From positions 1 through 26,705 of IMG/VR virus record IMGVR_UViG_3300035670_001091: a DNA stretch of 26,705 bases, one strand, 5' to 3'. Below are positions 7,001 to 15,122 of the stretch, piece by piece. This DNA comes from a virus. A model generated the notes under the pieces. That model had not been told where the DNA came from. It saw only the letters and a list, made by a program, of their open reading frames with translations, and ran no database searches. The translations under genes were made by a program, and so were the position numbers. The first letter of the stretch is position 1. Each line of letters starts with the position of its first letter.

Positions 7001-9403
7001 TTATTCTATTGTTCTAGTTATATTATCTTCTGTTATTCTTGTCTGAGCTCCAGTTGTAAACTTGCCTTCTGTTTCTCTTAAGTTACCTTTGTCAGGGAGA
7101 TAAGGTATCTCTATATCAAAAGTTTGGATACTCTCTCCTTCTATTATGCGAATCAGTTCCACTAATGTAGTGTTATCTTTTCCACTATCAAATTCTGATA
7201 CCTTCTGAAGTCTATAGATTACACCATCAATGTTGATCAGTTCCTTAAAATTAAGCATGTTGATCATGCTGTTATCTATCTTGATATAGCATGTTAATAA
7301 CTTTCCAAACCTAGATATCACCTCCTTGATGTATCTCTCATGATAATGGAATAAGTTATTGGTAGTGTAGGCCGCATCTTGATAAAAGACATATTCAGGC
7401 ACCCCAAAATTGAAGTCAAATGTAGGTGATGTTAAGCTATTGAGATGGCCCACATACGGATATGATCCCTCGGTAGTGGCGATACCATCCTCATCAATAT
7501 ATTCCCATGTAGCTGTAGTCATTGGCCCCAGCTGCACAAGGAATGGCTTGCCCTTCTTGATAGCTATAGCTGAAGTACCATCTTGCTCAGTCTTGACTTG
7601 GAATGACCTTGGCACAATGATATTGGTGAAGGTACTCTCATCTACTGGAATATTCACCAGGAGCTTCTGTGAGAATGGCAGCTTGAATTCAGTTGTATTC
7701 TTAGCGAATTGATTCTGTGAATCTAAGCTGAATGCACCGTACTGCTTCCTGACATCTTGTGCATAGTAGAAGTTATAATAGTCATCATCTTGATCAAATA
7801 CAAAGTTATATGTGTTGCTCGCAAAGTTGATTGTAGGTGTCACCTTGTAATCTCTGCTATAGTCAACTAGATGAGTCCAATTCAAGGCATCAGCTGATGA
7901 GTTATAGAAGTCATCCATTGGCTCAATCTCAAGGATGGTGTTATCATTCACATTAGGCTTGACATATAGATTGAATGCTGTAGTAATTCCTTTAAAGAAT
8001 GTGGCACAATCCATTGTTGGAAGAAAGTTATCAATCAAGATAGTTCCGCCTGGCTCAAGTGACTGCTCAGATAATACGATGTTGAGATCCGATGTATTGC
8101 TTGTGATGTTGGTATTCAATGAGAAGGCCGTAGGAATGTCATCAGCCTCAACAGATGAATCATAAACATTCCACACTAGAACAAATTTCAGTTCATCATT
8201 GAAGGTCACAAACACATCTCTACTATAGTCAAAGCTGATAGTAGCTGAATAGTCACCAGTACCATTATCAAAGGCTCCCTGATATACATCATCTTGAGAT
8301 ATCACAAATCCATTCTTGTATACTATCAATACCAGCTTAAACCTGATCCATGTATCCACAAGGTTAGCTCCAGTGATTGTAAAGTCAATATTCAAGTCAT
8401 GATCACCAACATAGTTAATTCTCATGATGCCCTCAGTAGCTGATACAAAGCGCATGAATGTAGCAGCGTTCTCAATCTGTCCAGCTGGATCAGATGTTAC
8501 TGTACTATTGTACGCATCAGTTGCCACTGTATTCTGTAAGTCAGCTCTTCTATTGCCACCGAATACTAGATTCCAACCACTAGATAGTAGAATGTTAGTA
8601 TTGATAATATGACCACTGGTGCCATTGTCCTCTGTAGTATAGGCTGACAAGGCAAGTGAATCAGCAGCTGTGATTGTTGGCAATGAGCCACCTTCAAAGG
8701 CCATGAGCATTCTCTTGAATGTCTGACTCTCAAGGAAGGCTGATGACCAGCTGATGCCACAGTAATCAAATGCCCTCTTCAGGATGTCATAACAGAATAC
8801 TTGTGGCGGAATGTGCTCCACACCAAACGCATCTACTGCTGGCCTATCATATCCATAGTCAATCAGTCCATAGTAGTATCCTAATCCATCCCAATTGGAT
8901 CCAGTCTTGTTGCTTGTTGGTACACCATTCACCTGGATAGTTCCAGCCCATGAATTCTCTTGATTGGCCTTGATTAGTGTATGTGTGTATTCGGACCATG
9001 ACAGCTCATTGATTCTGATCTTGGATAGCAGTCCAATGTAGTCAACAGTTTCTGAGATCATGATGATAGAGAATCTCCACATGCCATTTACCCAGGCGCA
9101 CTCGGTCAGCTGACATATACCATTGAACTGCAATAGACCTTGATCATAATATCTAGCTGTAGCCTTGACAGATGGATCAAAGTTTAGGAATGCGCTCTGA
9201 GTATCCAGCACTGGCTCAGCTGATGTCAAGCTGAATACTTGATACATCAGATATGTGTTTATCTTGGTACCAGGCAAAGTGATAGTCTTGGAATTATTCC
9301 CTTTCCTACTAGACAAATCTCTGACATCACTGATGTTGTATGTCAATGGGAATGGCAGCCTTTCATCAAGGTCTACTCGTATATCATTGATGTATAGCTC
9401 CAT
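7001..9403 (-). CDS. Large tail-tip/baseplate-like structural protein
   Basis: This is an 800-residue, beta-rich protein starting MELYINDIRVDLDERLPFPL, with a conserved-looking opening (RKGNNSKTITLPGTK at about residues 33-47). It is rich in aromatic residues, Asn, Asp and Thr, and has no membrane segment or enzyme motif. Large proteins with this opening lie between the tail chaperone and fibers in many Bacteroidota phages and probably form the tail tip or hub. The C-terminus ends in RITEDNITRTIE, a motif repeated in the small protein coded at 6590. It is joined to the preceding gene without spacer. Confidence 0.72.
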   Translation of the reverse strand: MELYINDIRVDLDERLPFPLTYNISDVRDLSSRKGNNSKTITLPGTKINTYLMYQVFSLTSAEPVLDTQSAFLNFDPSVKATARYYDQGLLQFNGICQLTECAWVNGMWRFSIIMISETVDYIGLLSKIRINELSWSEYTHTLIKANQENSWAGTIQVNGVPTSNKTGSNWDGLGYYYGLIDYGYDRPAVDAFGVEHIPPQVFCYDILKRAFDYCGISWSSAFLESQTFKRMLMAFEGGSLPTITAADSLALSAYTTEDNGTSGHIINTNILLSSGWNLVFGGNRRADLQNTVATDAYNSTVTSDPAGQIENAATFMRFVSATEGIMRINYVGDHDLNIDFTITGANLVDTWIRFKLVLIVYKNGFVISQDDVYQGAFDNGTGDYSATISFDYSRDVFVTFNDELKFVLVWNVYDSSVEADDIPTAFSLNTNITSNTSDLNIVLSEQSLEPGGTILIDNFLPTMDCATFFKGITTAFNLYVKPNVNDNTILEIEPMDDFYNSSADALNWTHLVDYSRDYKVTPTINFASNTYNFVFDQDDDYYNFYYAQDVRKQYGAFSLDSQNQFAKNTTEFKLPFSQKLLVNIPVDESTFTNIIVPRSFQVKTEQDGTSAIAIKKGKPFLVQLGPMTTATWEYIDEDGIATTEGSYPYVGHLNSLTSPTFDFNFGVPEYVFYQDAAYTTNNLFHYHERYIKEVISRFGKLLTCYIKIDNSMINMLNFKELINIDGVIYRLQKVSEFDSGKDNTTLVELIRIIEGESIQTFDIEIPYLPDKGNLRETEGKFTTGAQTRITEDNITRTIE

Positions 9404-10615
9404 CTATCCTAATTGTGAAATGTAGGTGTATGTTCTATCTATCTGTACTTGCTCCTGAATAAGTCCAGCTTTACGTCTCTGCTTGAGTAGATAGTTAGCA
9501 TTGGTCACGTTCACTGGCTCAAATATTGATAATCCAAAATCATTCTGTAGATATACTCTTGGAGATTCATACAGATCTCTAACCAGCCATTGCTGTACCT
9601 CCTCATGAATCCAGTCTGAATTCAAAATGAGCTTGTCTTGCACGCTTTTACTAACAGTCATCTGATGACCATCACTCAAGTCATATTCATAGCTGCTGCC
9701 TACCCATCTGCCAGTTCTTTTGCTATATCTATTTGATGTCACATCAGAGCTATCCTCAGATAACAAAGTGAATGTAAAGCTATCCCATGCACCATATTTA
9801 TTGAGCCAGTGCAGTCTGCGTCTTGAATACGCACTGCATGACTGATCATAGTATATTCTGTAAATCTCTGAATCCTTTGAGGCATCAGCAGTCTGCTTGA
9901 TTTGGATGGTGTAGTAGTAGCAGTTATCAAAGTCAGCTTGTACCAATGATGTGCCACCTACTAGAACAGATGGCCCCACACTAACCAAAGGTATTATAAG
10001 ACCAGTTGCAAGTGCTCCAGTCCATGTAGCTGATGTAATAAGTGTACCACTGATATTGTATAGACTCACATATCCAGTACAGTTATCTCCACCACTATTG
10101 ATGATTGATAGATACTTTGCCTCTGAATAAGATACTAAATCCTTTCTATTTCTTGGAAAGTCAGTTAAAAATAAGTCACCTTTGCCACCAGTATCAAGGT
10201 CATAGTCTTGATAATCCCAGTTTCCAGTAGTAGCATTGGCATATCTGAATGATCCGTTTAGAAAAATGAATCCACTTGTTGCCTCTGAGGATGCAGTGAT
10301 TACCTCAGCTGGTGTGCCATATCTCTCATAGATTAGTAATGACCAAACATACTCTGTTAATAACTCTTGTCCGAATGTAGCTTGATTAGGATAGTTATTA
10401 TTCAATACCGCCCTACCAAGTGCTGATATATTAAACTTGCCAGCATCACCATTCTCAGGGAATACTTGATGAGTAGAATTCAGAGCACCATTGATATACA
10501 CCTCAACAATGAATGAAAAGTTAGCTTGTCCAGTATTGTCTGATTCAAAGGTCCATTCCACATTGTTGCAGATAGGCCAAAATGGCATTGGCTCATCTAG
10601 TATTGTTATTGCCAT
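9404..10615 (-). CDS. Tail-tip associated structural protein (403 residues)
   Basis: The protein starts MAITILDEPMPFWPICNNVE and is beta-rich, with several Tyr/Trp-rich segments (YSRRRLHWLNKYGAWDSFTF at about 267-286) and no enzyme motif. The sequence is similar in style to proteins coded just before the large tail-tip protein in Bacteroidota phages, and probably forms part of the distal tail. Its start overlaps the previous gene by ten bases and its stop abuts the next start, showing tight translational coupling. A distal-tail (Dit-like) role is possible but cannot be proved by eye. Confidence 0.65.
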   Translation of the reverse strand: MAITILDEPMPFWPICNNVEWTFESDNTGQANFSFIVEVYINGALNSTHQVFPENGDAGKFNISALGRAVLNNNYPNQATFGQELLTEYVWSLLIYERYGTPAEVITASSEATSGFIFLNGSFRYANATTGNWDYQDYDLDTGGKGDLFLTDFPRNRKDLVSYSEAKYLSIINSGGDNCTGYVSLYNISGTLITSATWTGALATGLIIPLVSVGPSVLVGGTSLVQADFDNCYYYTIQIKQTADASKDSEIYRIYYDQSCSAYSRRRLHWLNKYGAWDSFTFTLLSEDSSDVTSNRYSKRTGRWVGSSYEYDLSDGHQMTVSKSVQDKLILNSDWIHEEVQQWLVRDLYESPRVYLQNDFGLSIFEPVNVTNANYLLKQRRKAGLIQEQVQIDRTYTYISQLG

Positions 10616-11133
10616 GTTCTTGTGTTTTTTGTGAATGATATTTCAAACATCAAACCAGTGACAGCAGCTAGATCATTAGCTATCCTATCAAGGACCTCAT
10701 TGCTCATGACATTAGTTGTGATATTGCGAGGCTTGATACCATACTTGTTCTTTGTAGCTGATGCTGATGCATAGGCATGGCTGAGATCATATCCTTTCCA
10801 TTGCTGTATTGCCTTAGCATGATTCTTTGAAACATTAGGATACTTAAAGCTGTAAGGTGTTTGGAATTTATTCTGGCCTACTGGATTGACACCCTCATCT
10901 TGGAACTTATAGTATTCGTCTGATTCAACAGTGATTGTCAAAGGACCACTTACAAAAGCTATAGTTGCAGCTGATAGTCCTCCAGTATTGTTAACATTGT
11001 TAAAAATGTAATCTCTAAAGTTATCTGTTAGCTTATTACTTAGCTCAAGTATGAAGGCTTGATAGACATTGCTAGGCTGAGCTATATCACTTTGTGATAG
11101 TCCGAATTCTCCTAAAAAGTCTAGATCAGCCAT
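10606..11133 (-). CDS. gp10-like tail completion protein
   Basis: The protein has 175 residues. It combines an N-terminal helix (VYQAFILELSNKLTDNFRDY), a beta unit with EYYKFQDEGVNPVG, and the segment KYPNVSKNHAKAIQQWKGYD. It ends with an amphipathic section and SFTKNTRTW. The pattern resembles HK97-gp10-like head-tail connector/tail completion proteins, in which the residues around the helix and beta hairpin form a ring end piece. Its ATG lies within the last codons of the -1 frame of the chaperone-like gene, so the two are translationally linked. The likely job is joining head and tail. Confidence 0.65.
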   Translation of the reverse strand: MADLDFLGEFGLSQSDIAQPSNVYQAFILELSNKLTDNFRDYIFNNVNNTGGLSAATIAFVSGPLTITVESDEYYKFQDEGVNPVGQNKFQTPYSFKYPNVSKNHAKAIQQWKGYDLSHAYASASATKNKYGIKPRNITTNVMSNEVLDRIANDLAAVTGLMFEISFTKNTRTWQ

Positions 11134-11392
11134 GTCTTTGTAATATGTAATCTTGTTCCGCTTTCAGCTTAAAGAAGTTCAGCCAGAACAATGTCTTTAT
11201 GTATGGCTGACGCGTGATAGTGTCCACATCTTTGCCAAGCTCCTGCGCCAGCTTGAGGAGGATTCTTGTCCACGTAAACCATTCGCTGTCTCTAAGAGTT
11301 TCTGATGCATTGTCTGATTCTGATTCATCAGCCTCGCTGTCTGTATTCCCAAGATAGCGAGACTCCGCCTCTCTGATTCTCGCAAAAAAAAA
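11126..11392 (-). CDS. Minus-one-frame extension of the chaperone-like gene
   Basis: If ribosomes slip back one base on the T run at 11392-11384, reading continues for 85 residues after Phe176, to TGA 11128-11126, giving a 261-residue product. The extension is gene-like: an acidic linker (GNTDSEADESESDNASETL) and then SEWFTWTRILLKLAQELGKD and TRQPYIKTLFWLNFFKL. It shows even amino-acid use and ends exactly over the next start codon. In contrast, the zero frame beyond the slip is rich in Arg, Ser and Met with no pattern. This resembles the G/GT tail-assembly chaperone scheme, with the longer form needed for tail building. A one-base sequencing or assembly error in the run of nine is the alternative. 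Confidence 0.68.
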   Translation of the reverse strand, partial: FFFARIREAESRYLGNTDSEADESESDNASETLRDSEWFTWTRILLKLAQELGKDVDTITRQPYIKTLFWLNFFKLKAEQDYILQRHG

Positions 11393-11910
11393 GCGAAGAA
11401 GTTCAGAAATTCATCACCAGGGAAGGCCCTCTTAAATATCTCTTCCCTCTTCTTATTGGGATTGATGACCTTGCCCCTATCATCCTCTTGGCAGTATTCC
11501 ATCCCCTCCTCAATGTAACAGATAGCCAATGCCTCACATGGTGTTGAGCTGACATCCTCAATGAGCTTCATGTCAATGATCTGACCAGTCTCTATGGCAC
11601 TAAAGTCCTTTTCAAATCTGTATCTCTTGCCTTCAATCTCAATGAATTCAGATGGCTCATTTGTGCTGTATTGTGATAGCATATTCAGAAGCACACTACT
11701 GGCATTCATGATGTCATCAATGTGAATCTTTCTAACCTTGTTGATTGGCAGTCCAGTGAAGATACTGACAAGCTGTGACTGAAAGTCAAGCATATTGATC
11801 AGTGACTTATCTGTCTGCTGGATGAATGGTGCCAACATGAGCCACTTAGTCAATTGGTCCGGTCTACACTCTTGGATTGTCTGTGGATAGTTTACATCAA
11901 TAGTTTTCAT
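11197..11910 (-). CDS. Tail assembly chaperone-like protein, zero-frame product
   Basis: The zero frame gives 237 residues. The N-terminal 175 look like a real domain: an opening beta hairpin and helices (MLDFQSQLVSIFTGLPINKV), then EFIEIEGKRYRFEKDFSAIE, TGQIIDMKLI and CEALAICYIEEGMEYCQEDD. This order resembles tail-chaperone-like proteins of other Bacteroidota phages. The last 62 residues (from Leu176) look unlike a normal protein. The gene overlaps the large terminase by four bases (ATGA) and precedes the tail genes, the usual position of the chaperone. It should help assemble tape measure and tail tube. Confidence 0.6.
   Translation of the reverse strand: MKTIDVNYPQTIQECRPDQLTKWLMLAPFIQQTDKSLINMLDFQSQLVSIFTGLPINKVRKIHIDDIMNASSVLLNMLSQYSTNEPSEFIEIEGKRYRFEKDFSAIETGQIIDMKLIEDVSSTPCEALAICYIEEGMEYCQEDDRGKVINPNKKREEIFKRAFPGDEFLNFFAFFLRESERRSLAILGIQTARLMNQNQTMHQKLLETANGLRGQESSSSWRRSLAKMWTLSRVSHT
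11383..11394 (-). other. Slippery site for -1 frameshifting (nine T)
   Basis: In the zero frame the minus strand reads GCT TTT TTT TTG, so a T_TTT_TTT heptamer is in frame for -1 slippage, and the next T_TTT_TTG is also slippery. The downstream -1 frame stays open for 85 codons. Polymerase slippage on the nine-T run could give the same product. Confidence 0.6.
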
Positions 11911-13109
11911 GCTCTTAATATTTTGTATTGCCCTCTCTTACTGTAGTTCTTTTTACTATGCCATGCCAGTGCTAGTGAGATCACCCCATCATCATGCAGT
12001 CCACTTGGTGCTGAATATTGTACTGACCTGGTATTCGGATTGTAAATATAAGTAAAATTCTCAAGCTCATCTATCAGCCATTGCTCTTCTATTATCTTGA
12101 TGTCTGACTGTTCAAAGGCTAGTGCTAGATCCTCAATGATTATTGGCTTAGTCTTGCTGGTAGTTGTGAAGGGATTGACTAGGTTACGCAGTCTTGATGA
12201 CAGCATCTCATAGAAGATATCCCCTTGATTGTTGACCTCTATCAATGTGACTGCTTGATATTGCTTGATGATGTCTGCTACCTTGTCAATGATCTTGGAC
12301 CACTCATCATGGCGCCACCTTCCCACATAAACCATCTGCCCTCTCTCATTCAGTATGGTCAGCACTGTGTAGTCATCTGCCCTACCTATGTCAAGTCCAG
12401 CATAGCACTTGCCACCTCTCTCCCATGTGCCAGCTGACTGCCTCACGTTCTTGAATAGTCCTGATGCGTTGTCAATGAATTCAGCCATGTATTCCTGGCG
12501 AAAGATATGATCAGGCAGTGACCTCTTTCTCTCCTCCAGCTCTTGTGGTGCAATCATTGGATTATCATAGGATGTGAAGTGGATGTACTTGTATCTGTCA
12601 TCATAGTTAGGCTGCATACACAAGGCATGAAAGTGATTCTTTCCCTTTGGTGTTGAGATGAATATTACCTTCTTACCCTTGACCATGACAGTTGCTGATA
12701 GCACCTCATTCCACAGCTCAGGTCTTGTGAAGGCCATCTCATCCACTACCATAAAGTGGAAGGTATTCCCTCTGATATTGTCGGGCCGTTCACCACTGAA
12801 GAATTCTATTGATGATCCAAACCCAGTCACCTTGAGATCTGATTTGTTGAATTCAAATAGTCCGCTGTTTTTTACTGCTCTCTCAAGCTCTGCGAATACT
12901 TTCTTGCCTTGCTTGTATACTGGTGTAACCCAAGCAATCTGTGAGCCTGGATGATTGATGGCCCAGTACAGAAGCTGATTGATCCCTAGTAAGGTCTTGC
13001 CAAACTGCCTACCAATATTGAGAGCATAGTATTTTTCTGTGCCTTGATTGATAGCATTGTGGATATGCCTCTGATTAGGATGAGGTTTGTAGCCTTTGAT
13101 TGTACTCAT
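11907..13109 (-). CDS. terL: Terminase large subunit
   Basis: The protein has 400 residues with both halves of the packaging motor. The ATPase has Walker A GRQFGKT (residues 33-39), Walker B VVDE (121-124) and a coupling STPKG (152-156). The nuclease half has metal-binding carboxylates in GLDIGRADD (about 238-246), LIEVNNQGD (289-297) and LHDDGVISLA (371-380), the usual D-E-D order. It drives DNA into the head and cuts concatemers. The ATG at 13109 lies only 11 bases after the U run of a terminator and about 80 bases downstream of a promoter. It overlaps the chaperone-like gene by four bases. Confidence 0.96.
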   Translation of the reverse strand: MSTIKGYKPHPNQRHIHNAINQGTEKYYALNIGRQFGKTLLGINQLLYWAINHPGSQIAWVTPVYKQGKKVFAELERAVKNSGLFEFNKSDLKVTGFGSSIEFFSGERPDNIRGNTFHFMVVDEMAFTRPELWNEVLSATVMVKGKKVIFISTPKGKNHFHALCMQPNYDDRYKYIHFTSYDNPMIAPQELEERKRSLPDHIFRQEYMAEFIDNASGLFKNVRQSAGTWERGGKCYAGLDIGRADDYTVLTILNERGQMVYVGRWRHDEWSKIIDKVADIIKQYQAVTLIEVNNQGDIFYEMLSSRLRNLVNPFTTTSKTKPIIIEDLALAFEQSDIKIIEEQWLIDELENFTYIYNPNTRSVQYSAPSGLHDDGVISLALAWHSKKNYSKRGQYKILRA

Positions 13110-13120
13110 TCATCAAAGAT

Positions 13121-13174
13121 AAAAAAAACCCACTATGTATCTGATTGTGGTACTCAATCATTTAACATAGTGGG
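13121..13174 (-). terminator. Long-stem terminator or attenuator ahead of the large terminase
   Basis: In minus-strand RNA a perfect ten-base stem, CCCACUAUGU with ACAUAGUGGG, is followed by eight U. The loop carries a second small hairpin, UGAUUG with CAAUCA (13142-13160), giving a Y shape. It lies between a promoter (13196-13225) and the large terminase ATG. Confidence 0.85.
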
Positions 13175-13195
13175 AGTCTATTTTAACTCAACATA

Positions 13196-13225
13196 CAAAT
13201 ATAAGTAATTTTATTCAAAGTCAAA
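13196..13225 (-). promoter_or_regulatory. Bacteroidota-type late promoter
   Basis: The minus strand has TTTG, then 18 bases, then TATATTTG, a full match to the -33 TTTG / -7 TAnnTTTG consensus. The start would be near 13190, at the 3' end of the small terminase gene, so the transcript meets the terminator stem after about 20 bases and its U run after about 65. Confidence 0.65.
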
Positions 13226-13606
13226 GTTGTCAACATTCCTAGTCTCTACTTGCTGACGATCATGCATGCCAAATTTGTTCTTAGCATAGAAGATTCCTTT
13301 GCCTTCATTGGCTACAATATCCTTGCCTAGAGCTATGAATTCACCATCAATATTTTTTATAGTGTGCGATTTGTCTTTGTTCTCCCTCAACCAATCATAC
13401 CATGTTCTCCTTGCAATTAGTTTCATTCCTAATTTCATTGGAATCCAAATCAATAAAAAATAATCTATAGTAGGAATTTGCCTATCAGGTACATCCACTA
13501 CCTTACCACTGCCAGCTACATGTGGTTTAGTTTTATTGAGGCATTCTTGAACATATTCATATCCAAGGTCCTCCAGCTGATCAACTACCTCTTGAGAATA
13601 TGCCAT
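13211..13606 (-). CDS. Terminase small subunit-like protein
   Basis: The protein has 131 residues. ARRTWYDWLRENKDKSHTI (about residues 65-83) and FYAKNKFGMHDRQQVETRN (about 106-124) match the style of phage small terminases, with a helix-turn-helix-like part and the KNKFG motif. Family members bind packaging sites and stimulate the large subunit. It lies just upstream of the large terminase but is separated from it by a promoter and terminator, and its start overlaps the stop of the previous gene (TAATG). Confidence is moderate because small terminases diverge strongly. Confidence 0.62.
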   Translation of the reverse strand: MAYSQEVVDQLEDLGYEYVQECLNKTKPHVAGSGKVVDVPDRQIPTIDYFLLIWIPMKLGMKLIARRTWYDWLRENKDKSHTIKNIDGEFIALGKDIVANEGKGIFYAKNKFGMHDRQQVETRNVDNFDFE

Positions 13607-14052
13607 TATTTCAATTCATTAATTTTAGATTCTGCCCATGTCTTTGCTGCCTTGCCACCCCACAGAAGATATGAGATGTATCCGCAATCTTCAGGTGTAC
13701 CATTTTCATAGTAAGTCTCAGCTCTTGATAGATAGCTTATCATTCTTTTTATCGTGTCAATGGATAGCTTTTCTCTATTGCTGAGCTGCTGTGCTCTGAC
13801 TTTGCCAATCTGCGTGGAGCACCTATTCCCTTGCTTTTCATTTAGCTCTATCCCTCGTCTAGCATTGTTCACTACAGCATCAGGATAGTCATTATAGCTA
13901 TCTTGAAATTCTTGCTTTGCTCTTTGCCATGATGACTTGCACACTGGATAGCGTTGAGTAGATGGATATTCCTCTTTCATCTTCTCATCAGCCATGCATC
14001 TAGTAATGAATTCATTCTCTGATTCTGCTGGTCTTGGTTTAGGTATTGGCAT
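13606..14052 (-). CDS. Conserved phage protein with two recognisable segments
   Basis: The 148-residue protein begins MPIPKPRPAESENEFITRCM, a segment (with VCKSSW at about 38-43) seen at the start of many phage packaging-region proteins. It continues with YNDYPDAVVNNARRGIEL, IGKVRAQQLSNREKLSIDT, TIKRMISYLSRAETY and CGYISYLLWGGKAAKTWAE, a motif series found in various phage head and prohead proteins. No enzyme site is evident. It sits between the amidotransferase and the small terminase, joined to both by TAATG overlaps. The molecular role is unknown; packaging or head assembly is the best guess. Confidence 0.6.
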   Translation of the reverse strand: MPIPKPRPAESENEFITRCMADEKMKEEYPSTQRYPVCKSSWQRAKQEFQDSYNDYPDAVVNNARRGIELNEKQGNRCSTQIGKVRAQQLSNREKLSIDTIKRMISYLSRAETYYENGTPEDCGYISYLLWGGKAAKTWAESKINELK

Positions 14053-15122
14053 TACTTGCAGTATTTAGTGTAAAATGTATAGGGCACTACCTTCATCTTT
14101 GCCAGGATCCATATCAGTGGCCTATAGGCTTTGAAGTTGTACTTCTCATATTTGGCTCTGTCACCATTGCGAAGGTTAATTAGTGCATTTATTTTAGATT
14201 CGTATTCCCCTAGCTTTGTCATGTCAAACTTAGGCTTAACATCGAACAGCTCTCTAGCTTGTTGTTTTGTCAATCTGCCTGATCTGACTTGTGCAGAAAG
14301 GTATACTATTCTCTTGTCAATGCCAAATTTATTAGGCAATAGAAAGCTCCCTACAAACTCAGTGTAAACATTCTCACAATGCTTGCCTCCATAGTCTTGC
14401 CATTGAATCAGTCGTTTCATTTCAAGCTCCATTGTCTCTCTATCAAATCCATAATGGAATGGCCTTACATTCTTGATTCCCTTCAGTGCATAGTACAGTT
14501 GATCCTTGAATGTGAATAGTGGATAATTAGTCAGCTCTGCTTGTGTATATGCCTTGTAGACTGATCTGATGTACTTGGCATCCATGTATGTCCATGATGC
14601 TGGTGTTGATCCCTCAGTTCTGAAGTCATGACCATTGAGAATGTACTTGATCTTGTACTTATGTGCAGTATCGTACATCAGCTTTGTCATGGCAATATCA
14701 TTGGGGATATCTGCATCAGGTAGTCCAGCGTAAAGGAATGCTTCATTGAGTTTGTCATATTCTGACTTATTCACCTGGTAGGTGATTGCATCCACATTCA
14801 GCTTCTTGATAAGCTGCTGCATATTGTGCACAGCTTGTGGTGCATTCCAGTTGTTATCGAAGTGGATCACCAATGGCTTGAGGCCCCAATAACGCACAGC
14901 AGTGTACAGTAACACTGAACTGTCAAGACCTCCACTGATGCCCATGATGCAATCGTATTTGTCACCATATCCATGTACTCTGATCTTGTTGAGCATATCA
15001 TGCAGTCCTTGTGGATCTGATTGCTTCTGTAGCTCATCATGGAGATCACAATAGTTGCATTGCTTATTGTTTATGACAGCGAAGTCAGAAGTGAATAGGC
15101 ATCTTTTACATTCTTTTTTCAT
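14052..15122 (-). CDS. N-acetyl sugar amidotransferase (WbpG/PseA-like)
   Basis: The protein has 356 residues. The N-terminus has a four-cysteine zinc site (C5, C8, C22, C25: CKRC...CNYC) followed by an ATP-pyrophosphatase loop SGGLDSS (residues 63-69) and NGHDFRTEGSTP (163-174), the layout of N-acetyl sugar amidotransferases in the PP-loop family. These enzymes activate a sugar carboxyl or carbonyl group with ATP and transfer ammonia to it, giving amidino or amino sugars in LPS and flagellar glycans. They usually work with a glutaminase (HisH-like) subunit that I do not see here. Its start overlaps the methyltransferase stop (ATGA). Transfer from a host glycan cluster is likely. Confidence 0.85.
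   Translation of the reverse strand: MKKECKRCLFTSDFAVINNKQCNYCDLHDELQKQSDPQGLHDMLNKIRVHGYGDKYDCIMGISGGLDSSVLLYTAVRYWGLKPLVIHFDNNWNAPQAVHNMQQLIKKLNVDAITYQVNKSEYDKLNEAFLYAGLPDADIPNDIAMTKLMYDTAHKYKIKYILNGHDFRTEGSTPASWTYMDAKYIRSVYKAYTQAELTNYPLFTFKDQLYYALKGIKNVRPFHYGFDRETMELEMKRLIQWQDYGGKHCENVYTEFVGSFLLPNKFGIDKRIVYLSAQVRSGRLTKQQARELFDVKPKFDMTKLGEYESKINALINLRNGDRAKYEKYNFKAYRPLIWILAKMKVVPYTFYTKYCK

Noticed and set aside
14052-15122. QueC/7-deazaguanine DNA modification enzyme
   Set aside because: The PP-loop is similar, but the N-terminal CxxC pair and NGHDFRTEGSTP fit sugar amidotransferases, and no other deazaguanine gene is nearby.
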